64,000 bases of DNA, from assembly GCF_028288205.1 (NCBI RefSeq), contig NZ_JAQBOD010000057.1, positions 50,700-114,699 on the forward strand, given 5' to 3'. Origin of the DNA: Mucilaginibacter sp. (lineage in GTDB: Bacteria > Bacteroidota > Bacteroidia > Sphingobacteriales > Sphingobacteriaceae). Made by a program: the position numbers and the translations under genes. The notes below the pieces were generated by a model. That model made no database searches. It was not told the origin of the DNA and saw nothing but the letters and a program-made list of their open reading frames with translations. The stretch's first letter is position 1. Each line of letters starts with the position of its first letter. Below are positions 9,300 through 16,471 of the stretch, one piece after another.

Positions 9300-9718
9300 T
9301 AGTTGGATAAGTTTTGATTGATAAAATTGCGCGAGTAATCTTTTATCATATCCCGCACCCGCCTAAACTCGTTCATTACCTCATCAGGAGTCCCGGTAGC
9401 TTTTGCCGGATCGGGGAAATTGAAATGGAAGCGTTGCGCTTTGGTAGGGAAGTAGGGGCAATTCTCTTTGGCGTTATCGCACACAGTAATTACATAGTCG
9501 AAAGGAATATTTACATACTCATCCACATTGTTAGAGCTATGATGGCTGATGTCAATATCATCCTCGGCCATTACCTGTATAGCTTTGGGATTAACGCCAT
9601 GCGTCTCTATACCGGCGCTGTAAATGGTTGCTTTATTGCCTGCAAAATGCCTTAGGTAGCCTTCGGCTATCTGGCTGCGGCAACTGTTGCCGGTGCATAG
9701 TACTAATATATTTTTCAT
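9299..9718 (-). CDS. arsC: Arsenate reductase ArsC, thioredoxin-coupled
   Basis: Reduces As(V) to As(III) for export by the downstream ACR3. The 139-residue product has the low-molecular-weight phosphatase loop CTGNSCR at 8-14 and the second cysteine pair in [14 protein letters not shown], the redox pair that makes thioredoxin-linked enzymes. I use ATG 9718: it overlaps the acetyltransferase stop as ATGA and starts directly at MKNILVLC; the longer frame from 9763 would add 15 unrelated residues. Coupled by overlap at both ends. Confidence 0.95.
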   Translation of the reverse strand: MKNILVLCTGNSCRSQIAEGYLRHFAGNKATIYSAGIETHGVNPKAIQVMAEDDIDISHHSSNNVDEYVNIPFDYVITVCDNAKENCPYFPTKAQRFHFNFPDPAKATGTPDEVMNEFRRVRDMIKDYSRNFINQNLSN

Positions 9719-10149
9719 GATAGGTTTAAAATTTTCTTCATTACAATTGCCGTTTGCGGGCATGCATAACTAAACTCTGATGATTGCTGCACCTCTGCAG
9801 GCACATCCGCGCGGGTTATAGTTTGGTAGTCTTTGCCAGTAAAATAATCGGGCGCTGTTTCTGTAAGCAGGTATATTTCTTTAATTGATTGGGTATTGGC
9901 AATGGTTTCTAATTGCTGTAATAGCTCGCCAGCCACACCCTTGTTGCGATAGGGTGGTGTAACCACCATAGAACGCAGCAAAGCATAATCGCCATAAATT
10001 TCTAAACCGATAGCCCCTGTTACCTCATCGCCATCCAGGGCCACTATAAAGTTCTCCAAAGTTTCGGGCAGATCATCTACAGGCAGTTTTTCTGCGGATA
10101 GTAGCGCAATGATCTGCTCCCTGTAGTTTTCGGCTTTTTGCAGGTTCAT
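9715..10149 (-). CDS. arsN2: GNAT acetyltransferase of arsenic operons (ArsN2-like)
   Basis: A 144-residue GNAT protein. The acetyl-CoA loop is RNKGVAGELL, preceded by LLRSMVVTPPY; the tail ITRADVPAEVQQSSEFSYACP matches the ArsN2 type encoded in many arsenic operons, where it is thought to acetylate an organoarsenical or otherwise aid tolerance. ATG 10149 (MNLQKAENY) is preferred to the upstream alternative at 10170, which would overlap the previous gene. It is followed by arsC with a 4-base ATGA overlap. The exact substrate is not known from sequence. Confidence 0.85.
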   Translation of the reverse strand: MNLQKAENYREQIIALLSAEKLPVDDLPETLENFIVALDGDEVTGAIGLEIYGDYALLRSMVVTPPYRNKGVAGELLQQLETIANTQSIKEIYLLTETAPDYFTGKDYQTITRADVPAEVQQSSEFSYACPQTAIVMKKILNLS

Positions 10150-10160
10150 GATTTTAATAT

Positions 10161-10694
10161 TTAGCAACAACCTCCGCCCGGCTCACAGCAAGCTGCAGCA
10201 GCAACTAAGTTCTTTAATTGGGTTACCGGTTTGGCCGCAGGTGTACCGCAATTGCCGCCGCGATCAATGGCTTTGCATTGTACCGAATCGGGGCGCAGAT
10301 CTACTATCAGGCTGTCCCCATCAATAATAAGGTCATTAGGCAGCATCTGCCGGGTATCAAACTCCGAATTGCCAAACTCAATTTTAACAATGCCCAACGG
10401 ATTTAGCGGTAACGATTTTTCAACCAAATTAATGATCGATAAAGCTTTGTTAACCTTCATTGCACTTAACTCATCCTTACCTGCCGGCTCATATAGTTGT
10501 ACAATTATCTCGGTCCAGCTGTTCATCACTCCGCCGCAATCTACTGATGTAATAGGTGCCTGCTTAATTTCTGTGATATGATAAGAGGCATCAACCCACT
10601 TGTTTTCGGCATATTGAAACTGTAGCTCCAACTCAGGGTTTGCTACTAACGCTTCTTTAAATGATTTCCAGTTTATAACATCTGTTGTATTCAT
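10161..10694 (-). CDS. DUF6428-like arsenic-operon protein with Cys-rich tail
   Basis: A 177-residue soluble protein beginning at ATG 10694 (MNTTDVINW). The body, with WTEIIVQLYEP and VKIEFGNSEFDTRQMLPNDLII, matches proteins of unknown function that I recall next to arsR and arsC in Bacteroidota (DUF6428). It ends in AAAACCEPGGGCC, a glycine-cysteine tail well suited to bind As(III). Two more cysteines sit at VQCKAI and GNCGTP. Role unknown: chaperone or arsenite scavenger is a guess. It has its own ArsR-like palindrome at 10709-10724. Confidence 0.65.
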   Translation of the reverse strand: MNTTDVINWKSFKEALVANPELELQFQYAENKWVDASYHITEIKQAPITSVDCGGVMNSWTEIIVQLYEPAGKDELSAMKVNKALSIINLVEKSLPLNPLGIVKIEFGNSEFDTRQMLPNDLIIDGDSLIVDLRPDSVQCKAIDRGGNCGTPAAKPVTQLKNLVAAAACCEPGGGCC

Positions 10695-10708
10695 GATTTC
10701 TTTATTTA

Positions 10709-10724
10709 ATTGTAATATTACGAT
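10709..10724 (-). promoter_or_regulatory. Second ArsR-type operator, before the DUF6428-like gene
   Basis: ATTGTAATATTACGAT shares the 12-base core GTAATATTACGA with the perfect palindrome in front of arsR and is palindromic except for one base pair. It lies in the 48-base gap between arsR and the DUF6428-like gene, 15 bases before the latter's ATG. Confidence 0.65.
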
Positions 10725-10742
10725 ATATCGACTCAAATTTTT

Positions 10743-11072
10743 TTAACAGCAGCTTTTAGCGGCAGTATACGAGCCGAAGAAGGTGCTTAACTCTTTACTT
10801 AATAAACTCCACGCGGCGGGCTCAATGCAATAACAAACGCTTACGCCCTCTATAGTGCCTTGTATTAGCCCGGCGTTTTTAAGCTCTTTTAAATGTTGTG
10901 ATATGGTAGCTTGCGCCAAACCTAATTCATCAACCAGGTCGCCACAAATACAGGCATTGGCATTTATAATGTACTGTAAAATAGCAATACGGGCTGGATG
11001 CGCCATTGCTTTAAGCATGGTTGCCAGCTTGTTTTGCTCCTCGGTAAATATTTCTGTTTTGGTTAAGCCCAT
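10743..11072 (-). CDS. arsR: ArsR family arsenic-responsive repressor
   Basis: A 109-residue winged-helix repressor. MLKAMAHPARIAILQYI is the ArsR start of the DNA-binding domain, ANACICGDLVDELGLAQATISQHL holds both the recognition helix and a CxC pair equivalent to the ELCVC-type arsenite site, and LIQGTIEGVSVCYCI forms the wing with two further cysteines. The C terminus ends in KSCC. It heads the operon, and a perfect 18-base palindrome stands three bases before its ATG, so autorepression relieved by As(III) is expected. Confidence 0.95.
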   Translation of the reverse strand: MGLTKTEIFTEEQNKLATMLKAMAHPARIAILQYIINANACICGDLVDELGLAQATISQHLKELKNAGLIQGTIEGVSVCYCIEPAAWSLLSKELSTFFGSYTAAKSCC

Positions 11073-11074
11073 TG

Positions 11075-11092
11075 AATCGTAATATTACGATT
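11075..11092 (-). promoter_or_regulatory. ArsR operator of the arsenic operon
   Basis: AATCGTAATATTACGATT is a perfect 18-base palindrome two bases upstream of the arsR ATG. A -7-like TATATTTG lies on the minus strand at 11108-11115, so a bound repressor would cover the transcription start. The near copy at 10709-10724 strengthens the assignment. Confidence 0.8.
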
Positions 11093-11157
11093 GATAGTTG
11101 AGATATGCAAATATATTTATTTGTCCGTCCGGTTTGGGGACGGAGAAGAAGGGATAA

Positions 11158-11898
11158 TTATATCCCCAAAACCTGCTTTAACTTAACATACCCGGTTTTA
11201 CTTACCGGTATTTTAGCGCCTGATTTGAGGATGGCAAGGTGACTATCTTTTTCGTAAGGATCTATACGGGTAATTTCCTGCACGCTTACAATGTATGAGC
11301 GGTGTACGCGTACAAACTGACGCGCATCCAACGTTTGTTCAAAGAAGCTCATGGTTTTATTTTTAAGGTATGAGCCTTCTTGTGTAAATACACTTACATA
11401 ATCATCATCGGCTTGCAAATATTGCACATCAACAACGGGTATTATTTTTACTTTGGTGCCGGTTTTTACCACAATACGTTCATGTTGCGCGGGCGAGTGT
11501 GAGGCGGTTTCCAGTAAGTTTTCTTGCTTTGGCGCGGCGGTGTGCGGGGCCTGTGTCAGGTATTTTTCTATAGCTTTATTAAAACGGTCCTTGCTGAATG
11601 GTTTTAGCAGGTAATCTGTAGCGTGTGCCTCAAAGGCTTTTATGGCGTACTCATCAAAAGCGGTGGTAAATATAACGGCGGGCTGGTCATCAACCAGTTC
11701 CAGCATCTCGAAACCGTTTATTTTAGGCATTTGCACATCTAAAAATATCAGGTCGGGCTGATGTTGCTGAATAGCTTTAAGCCCTTCAAAGCCATCGCCA
11801 CACTCCTGTATAACTTCTATCTGCGGATAGCCTTGCAGGTATTCTTGTACAACCATACGGGCCAAAGGCTCGTCGTCAATTAATAAAGCACGTATCAT
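11158..11898 (-). CDS. LytTR family response regulator
   Basis: A 246-residue DNA-binding response regulator. The receiver domain has the acidic pair D8-D9, phosphoacceptor D54 in IFLDVQMPKING, and FTTAFDEYAIKAFEAHATDYLLKPF with the conserved K. The LytTR output domain occupies about 140-245: VKIIPVVDVQYLQADDDYVSVFT, VRVHRSYIVSV and PVSKTGYVKLKQVL. Its ATG overlaps the kinase stop by four bases, so the pair is coupled. Targets are unknown; the LiaF-like protein upstream suggests envelope stress. Confidence 0.93.
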   Translation of the reverse strand: MIRALLIDDEPLARMVVQEYLQGYPQIEVIQECGDGFEGLKAIQQHQPDLIFLDVQMPKINGFEMLELVDDQPAVIFTTAFDEYAIKAFEAHATDYLLKPFSKDRFNKAIEKYLTQAPHTAAPKQENLLETASHSPAQHERIVVKTGTKVKIIPVVDVQYLQADDDYVSVFTQEGSYLKNKTMSFFEQTLDARQFVRVHRSYIVSVQEITRIDPYEKDSHLAILKSGAKIPVSKTGYVKLKQVLGI

Positions 11899-12929
11899 GA
11901 CTGCGGAATTTTAATAATAGTTGTAAATATATTATCATTTGTATGAGTTTCCATCAAATCATTACGGGCAAAAAGCAAATATAATCTACGCTGCACCCCG
12001 CTTAAGCCAAAACCGGTACCCTGGCGCGGCCTGGAAGTTTTAGGATCATAAGGATTTTGTATGATCAGTTCCAGATAACTGCCCTCCAATTCTGCACGAA
12101 TGCTTACTACCACATCTTCAGTAGTATCGTACAATCCAAATTTAATAGCATTCTCTACCAGTGGTTGTAAGAGCATAGCGGGCATAATACTTTCGCCGCA
12201 TTTTGCATCGCAGCTTATTTCGGTTTTAAGGCGATGGCCAAAGCGTACCTTTTCAATTTCGAGATATAGGTTAAGATGCTGTAGTTCCTCATTTAAGGTA
12301 ACCTGTAATTGATCGTCTTTTTTAAGGGTGCCCCGTAAAAAATCAGATAGCTGGTGTATCATTTTACGTGCTTCATCGGGCTTAAAGCCAATAAGCGCGT
12401 TAATAGAGTTTAAGCTGTTGAATAGAAAGTGGGGTTGTAATTGTTGCCTCAGGTTATAAAGCTCAGCATCGCGGGCCAGTTGCTCGGCTTCCAGCTTGCG
12501 TTTTTCATTTTCTTTTTGATCAAGCTGCGAGTACCATATCATACTAATCATGGCCATCCAGCCAATCGCCAAAAAATCAGTAAAAAACCTAATGACCAAC
12601 GATTGCGCCATAAAGTTGGCATATACGGTATCTGCATTTAAAAACGGAAGTATATATCTGCAGCCCGCGGTACAACTGGCAGCCAGTGCAACACACCATA
12701 TTAGTATATTAATATAACTGCCCTTACCGGGTTGATAATAGCGTAGGTTATTGTTTATGAGCCAGCAAGCTGCTGCAAGCAGTATAGCGCTTATCAGGCT
12801 ATCGGTTATAGCGGTATACCATGCAAATCCAAAACCGTGTATAATGTAGGTTTGCAGGCCCGCCCATGCAAGCCCGCAGGCTACAAATGCCACACTTATT
12901 TTTTGAAATGTTAATGATGATATCGCCAA
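11895..12929 (-). CDS. LytS/YehU-type membrane sensor histidine kinase
   Basis: A 344-residue kinase with four predicted membrane helices in residues 8-135, a short linker, then the His_kinase domain with phosphoacceptor H167 in LQPHFLFNSLNSINALI and ATP-binding LLQPLVENAIKFGL and GTGFGLSGVQRRL. This architecture pairs with LytTR regulators, here the next gene. No ATG is available; the frame begins with TTG 12929, and a GTG lies 12 codons in. It follows the LiaF-like gene by 32 bases, suggesting one operon. The signal sensed is not evident. Confidence 0.9.
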   Translation of the reverse strand: MAISSLTFQKISVAFVACGLAWAGLQTYIIHGFGFAWYTAITDSLISAILLAAACWLINNNLRYYQPGKGSYINILIWCVALAASCTAGCRYILPFLNADTVYANFMAQSLVIRFFTDFLAIGWMAMISMIWYSQLDQKENEKRKLEAEQLARDAELYNLRQQLQPHFLFNSLNSINALIGFKPDEARKMIHQLSDFLRGTLKKDDQLQVTLNEELQHLNLYLEIEKVRFGHRLKTEISCDAKCGESIMPAMLLQPLVENAIKFGLYDTTEDVVVSIRAELEGSYLELIIQNPYDPKTSRPRQGTGFGLSGVQRRLYLLFARNDLMETHTNDNIFTTIIKIPQS

Positions 12930-12961
12930 AACTTATATTTTATATTAAGATTGGTTCATTA

Positions 12962-13819
12962 TTAATAACTGCGTATATCTACCCCTGCAAAAATTGATGT
13001 GCCTTTTAACACCAGTATTTTGGTATTATCTAACGGGGCGCTGGTTCTTATTCTTTTATCATCAAAACCTGCAAAGACAGCTGCCATATCTGACACTACC
13101 ATCCAGTGTGCAGGTACAATTATTTTAGTACCGCCAAATACTTGGGTAACATCAATATAAACACGGCCCTTGATATCAGCTTGTGTAAAATCCAGCTCAG
13201 AGCCACCAAAGATGTTTACTATCTCGCCGCCCTGAAAATTCTTTGAAAAGATGATCTTTTTTACACCGCCAAAGATAGATACGGCATCCAAATGGTCGTC
13301 GCCGGTATAACCAGTACCCGGAGACGGCGGGGTTGACGGATCATTTGGTGTAGCACCAATTGTGTAATCAACTATTGGGTCGTTTGGGTTAGTTGGGTTG
13401 GGGTTGCCAAAGTTGTATTTACCAGAATCCCATTTTCTTTTCCAGTCTTTTTTATCCCAATAATCGGCACCATGATTATTACGTCTTAGTATTAAAAAGG
13501 CACCAAATCCTATAATAGCTAATGGCCAAAAAACCGCGCCGGCATTAAAGCCGGGGATGATACGGTCAAGCAAAAAAGCGAAACCAATAATTATCATTAT
13601 TAACCATGATGAATTGCGGAAGTTATGACGGGCACCCATATAAAGCCCCCATGCAATTAACCACATTGGCCAGCTTAACAACCAGCTTGGGAAAAAGAAA
13701 AAATCCATTTGCCTTAACAGCAAGGATGCACCTACTACAAGCAAAACTATGCCTGCTAACACTTTCCCCTTGCGGGGGCCATTTTGATATTCTATATTAT
13801 TATTTATGTCGTTATTCAT
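12962..13819 (-). CDS. LiaF-like membrane protein (LiaF transmembrane and C-terminal domains)
   Basis: A 285-residue protein from ATG 13819. Four short membrane helices occupy roughly residues 17-105 (KVLAGIVLLVVGASLLLRQ onward), then a Pro/Asn/Thr-rich linker, then a beta-rich cytoplasmic domain (SIFGGVKKIIFSKNFQGGEI, NIFGGSELDFTQADI, QVFGGTKIIVPAHW), the repeated FGG pattern of LiaF/YvqF C-terminal domains. In Firmicutes LiaF inhibits the LiaS kinase; here the downstream LytS-type kinase may be the partner. A TTTG-N19-TACTTTTG promoter precedes it. The longer frame to 13855 is rejected. Confidence 0.85.
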   Translation of the reverse strand: MNNDINNNIEYQNGPRKGKVLAGIVLLVVGASLLLRQMDFFFFPSWLLSWPMWLIAWGLYMGARHNFRNSSWLIMIIIGFAFLLDRIIPGFNAGAVFWPLAIIGFGAFLILRRNNHGADYWDKKDWKRKWDSGKYNFGNPNPTNPNDPIVDYTIGATPNDPSTPPSPGTGYTGDDHLDAVSIFGGVKKIIFSKNFQGGEIVNIFGGSELDFTQADIKGRVYIDVTQVFGGTKIIVPAHWMVVSDMAAVFAGFDDKRIRTSAPLDNTKILVLKGTSIFAGVDIRSY

Positions 13820-13841
13820 GATCGTAATTTTAAATCTTACC

Positions 13842-13872
13842 CAAAAGTAAGGCACTAATATAGCGAGCCAAA
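13842..13872 (-). promoter_or_regulatory. Bacteroidota-type promoter of the LiaF-like/LytTR operon
   Basis: On the minus strand TTTG (13869-13872) is followed after exactly 19 bases by TACTTTTG (13842-13849), matching the TTTG-N19-TAnnTTTG primary sigma-factor consensus of Bacteroidota. The LiaF-like ATG lies 22 bases downstream. Confidence 0.6.
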
Positions 13873-13937
13873 AACAAAATTGGCCATTTACTTAGAAGAA
13901 CTCGGTGAATGCAGGTATTTTTTCGGTAGAAAAGTCT

Positions 13938-14975
13938 CTAAACTTCCGGCTCCTGCTGACTCAAGCAATGAAAGCTGCCTAAACCCCAGATAATATCAGT
14001 AGAATCGATGCCTATAACCTTTCTTTCGGGGAAGCAGCCTTGTAAAATTTCGAGGGCCTTATCGTCATTATTACAACGGTAAGTAGGTACCACAACAGCC
14101 GCGTTACTAATATAGAAATTAGCATAGGAGGCGGGTAAACGCTGCCCGTCGTAAACAACAGCATCGGGCATTGGCAGCTCAATAATATCTAACTGCTTGC
14201 CGTTTAACAGGCGCATGGTTTTTAATGCCTGTAAGTTTTCCTGTAGGATATGATAGTTTTCGTCGTGCTTATTTTCTTCAACAACGGTAACAACGGTATC
14301 TTCGGTTACAAAGCGGGTAATATCATCAATATGGCCGTCGGTATCATCGCCAATTATGCCATCGCCCAGCCATAAAATTTGCTCCGCGCCGTAATAATTG
14401 TACAGATAGTCTTCTATTTGTTGCTGGTTTAAATGCGGGTTACGGTTTTTGTTTAACAGGCAGGCAGTAGTGGTTAAAATTGTGCCCTTACCATTAAAAT
14501 CAACCGAGCCTCCTTCCATCACAATACCCGGATTATAAACAGGCAAACCAAAGTGATTACCAATTTTTGTAGGGATAACATCATCCAGGTCAAACGGTGG
14601 ATATTTGCCACCCCAGGCGTTATAGCCCCAATCTACAATGGCTTTTTGTTTAGTATCCGCATTGATCAAAAACGCCGGCCCATGATCGCGGCACCAGGCA
14701 TCATTAGTTGCAAATTCAAAAAATTCTATCTTGCTTAAATCAGCATCAACTAATTGCAATTGCTGTTTGGCAAATGCAGCCATTTGCTCGTTTTTAACGT
14801 TAATACGAACCAACTCACCTTCGGTTAATACCTTAATAAACTCGCAATATTTAGGATAGATGGTCATGAGCTTACCCGGCCATGATTCTTCCTTATGCGG
14901 CCAGCTAAGCCAGGTGGCAGTATGTTTTGCCCACTCTGCGGGAAAGTGGAATCCGGCTTTGGCCGGATTGACCAT
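13938..14975 (-). CDS. aguA: Agmatine deiminase
   Basis: Converts agmatine to N-carbamoylputrescine plus ammonia; guanidine-modifying fold of the PPAD/agmatine deiminase family. Visible are FPAEWAKHTATWLSWPHKEESWPG, WCRDHGPAFLIN, VMEGGSVDFNGKGT, GDDTDGHIDDITRF and the C-terminal catalytic cysteine in GSFHCLSQ, nine residues from the end. Two starts are possible, ATG 14996 and ATG 14975, and both lie inside an inverted-repeat arm of the inserted four-helix-bundle element, so the native start was probably replaced by repeat sequence. The product is handed to AguB, encoded just upstream of the insertion. Confidence 0.93.
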   Translation of the reverse strand: MVNPAKAGFHFPAEWAKHTATWLSWPHKEESWPGKLMTIYPKYCEFIKVLTEGELVRINVKNEQMAAFAKQQLQLVDADLSKIEFFEFATNDAWCRDHGPAFLINADTKQKAIVDWGYNAWGGKYPPFDLDDVIPTKIGNHFGLPVYNPGIVMEGGSVDFNGKGTILTTTACLLNKNRNPHLNQQQIEDYLYNYYGAEQILWLGDGIIGDDTDGHIDDITRFVTEDTVVTVVEENKHDENYHILQENLQALKTMRLLNGKQLDIIELPMPDAVVYDGQRLPASYANFYISNAAVVVPTYRCNNDDKALEILQGCFPERKVIGIDSTDIIWGLGSFHCLSQQEPEV

Positions 14976-15001
14976 AGTCGATAGTCGATGGTCCATAGTT
15001 A
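14970..15001. repeat. Left inverted-repeat arm of the four-helix-bundle element
   Basis: Read on the minus strand, this arm begins TAACTATGGACCATCGACTA and continues with a further GACTATGGTC, in 7-base units. It contains the stop codon of the four-helix-bundle ORF and both possible start codons of aguA. It is complementary to the arm at 15367-15391 apart from one additional heptamer. Confidence 0.85.
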
Positions 15002-15349
15002 CAGTGTATTTCTTAAAGCAGTGATCATTTTTGTTAAAGCTTGATATTCGTCGTACAGTTTTTGGAAATCAACATTATCTATTATTGCTCGTTTTTTACC
15101 GATGAAAAGGCAAGAAACAACTTCAATAGCAGACCTAAGCGAGTAACCCAAAAAAGTTTTAAACACAGGATTGGTTTGACCTGTACATCCTTCAGCAATG
15201 TTTAGAACTACTGAATCAGCAGCCCTTTTAATTTGAGAGGTTAAAACATAAAGTTCATCCTTTGGGAATTTTTTAGTCAACAGATTTACATCGACGGTTA
15301 GGTCTAACGCTCTTTGCCATACCTGAAGGCTCTCGAATTTAAATGCCAT
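14999..15349 (-). CDS. Four-helix-bundle protein, 23S rRNA intervening-sequence (IVP) family
   Basis: A 116-residue helical protein of the family encoded in intervening sequences of 23S rRNA genes (also misnamed S23 ribosomal protein) and related to the Avd accessory protein of diversity-generating retroelements. Typical segments are FESLQVWQRALDL, FPKDELYVLTSQIKRAADS, VVLNIAEGCTGQTN and FLGYSLRSAIEVVSCLFIG. It is not in rRNA: it sits between aguB and aguA, flanked by inverted arms at 14970-15001 and 15367-15391. Its TAA stop is part of the left arm. The molecular function of the family is unsettled; nucleic-acid binding is likely from its basic, pentameric relatives. Confidence 0.9.
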   Translation of the reverse strand: MAFKFESLQVWQRALDLTVDVNLLTKKFPKDELYVLTSQIKRAADSVVLNIAEGCTGQTNPVFKTFLGYSLRSAIEVVSCLFIGKKRAIIDNVDFQKLYDEYQALTKMITALRNTL

Positions 15350-15366
15350 ATAAAACGTGAATTATT

Positions 15367-15391
15367 TAACTATGGACCATCGACTATGGTC
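15367..15391. repeat. Right inverted-repeat arm of the four-helix-bundle element
   Basis: TAACTATGGACCATCGACTA plus TGGTC is the exact reverse complement of the left arm without one heptamer. It continues as further units (TATGGAC) to 15402, immediately before the aguB stop codon. The 25-bp match across about 365 bases could pair in a cotranscribed aguB-aguA message. Confidence 0.85.
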
Positions 15392-15402
15392 TATGGACTA
15401 CC

Positions 15403-16269
15403 TTATTCGTCGAGCAAACGTTTAGTTATTGGTTGATAAGAATCAATTCTTCTATCACGTAAAAAGGGCCAGTGCGTGCGATAGTAATCTGTTTTATCCA
15501 GATCAAGCTCCTGTACAATTACTTCTTCATTATTATGCGATGTTTGATGTATTATCGTACCAAACGGATTAGCAAAAAACGATCCCCCCCAAAACTTAAC
15601 ACCTGCTTCTTCGCCAACTCGGTTTACACTAACTACATGTACGCCATTGGCAACCGCATGCGAGCGTTGTATGGTTTGCCATGCGTTATATTGCTCTACA
15701 TTGGTAGCCTCATCCTGCGTAGTTGCCCAGCCAATTGCGGTTGGGTAAAACAGTATCTCGGCGCCCATTAATGCGGTTATGCGTGCAGCTTCTGGGTACC
15801 ATTGGTCCCAGCAAATTAATATGCCTATAGTGGCAAATTTGGTTTTGAAAACTTTGTAACCCAGATCGCCGGGAGTGAAGTAAAATTTCTCATAAAAACC
15901 CGGATCATCGGGTATATGCATTTTGCGATACTTGCCTAAATAAGCACCGTCAGCATCAATTACAGCAGTAGTATTATGATAAAGGCCCTGGGCGCGCTTT
16001 TCAAACAGAGAAGCAATGATGACCACGCCTAATTCGGCAGCAACTTTAGCAAGCTCATCCGTTGACGGGCCGGGAATAGGTTCGGCCAGTAAAAAATTAT
16101 CATGATCCTCTACATCACAAAAATAAAGCGATGTAAACAGCTCTTGCAGGCAAACTATTTGGGCGCCTTTTTTAGCTGCTTCTTTTACCTTAGCAATAGC
16201 TTTTTGTAAATTATCATGTTTGTTAGCTGTGCAGCTCATCTGCACTATACCTACCTGTACTTTACTCAT
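15403..16269 (-). CDS. aguB: N-carbamoylputrescine amidohydrolase
   Basis: A 288-residue nitrilase-superfamily enzyme that releases CO2 and ammonia from N-carbamoylputrescine to give putrescine. The catalytic triad is complete: E43 in LQELFTS, K116 in KYRKMHIP and C153 in LICWDQWYPEAAR. The YFCDVEDHDNF and PGFYEKFYFTPGD segments are typical of AguB. With aguA it forms the agmatine branch of putrescine synthesis; the IVP-type element is wedged between the two cistrons. Transcription starts in a heptamer-repeat region divergent from the gene at 16472. Confidence 0.95.
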   Translation of the reverse strand: MSKVQVGIVQMSCTANKHDNLQKAIAKVKEAAKKGAQIVCLQELFTSLYFCDVEDHDNFLLAEPIPGPSTDELAKVAAELGVVIIASLFEKRAQGLYHNTTAVIDADGAYLGKYRKMHIPDDPGFYEKFYFTPGDLGYKVFKTKFATIGILICWDQWYPEAARITALMGAEILFYPTAIGWATTQDEATNVEQYNAWQTIQRSHAVANGVHVVSVNRVGEEAGVKFWGGSFFANPFGTIIHQTSHNNEEVIVQELDLDKTDYYRTHWPFLRDRRIDSYQPITKRLLDE

Positions 16270-16302
16270 TCACCTAAAATTTGTGCAAAAATACGGTTTT
16301 TA

Positions 16303-16448
16303 AAGATTAGTTAATTAGAGATTGAAGATTAGTTGGCACTAACTAAGTCATGCGTCTCTAATAATTTTTTGTAACAATATAATCGTATTATAATCGGTTT
16401 AACACTAATTAACTAATCTCCAATCGGTAATTAATTAATCTCTAATCA
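16303..16448. repeat. GATTAGT-type heptamer inverted repeat between divergent genes
   Basis: The left block 16303-16335 is built of GATTAGT/TAATTAGA/GATTGAA units; the right block 16401-16448 carries the reverse complement (TTAACTAATCTCC, TTAATCTCTAATCAC). About 65 bases separate them. The gap between aguB and the flippase-like gene is thus almost wholly repeat, and promoters for both genes must lie within or beside it. A single-arm copy occurs at 20587-20618. Confidence 0.7.
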
Positions 16449-16471
16449 CTAAATTATTACCTTTACAGCCA

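Noticed and set aside
9719..9763. Extended start of arsC
   Set aside because: The ATGA overlap with the acetyltransferase stop and the MKNILVLC start fix ATG 9718.
14999..15349. Four-helix-bundle ORF as the Avd protein of a diversity-generating retroelement
   Set aside because: No reverse transcriptase, template repeat or variable repeat is present in the window; the flanking inverted arms fit an IVS-type element better.
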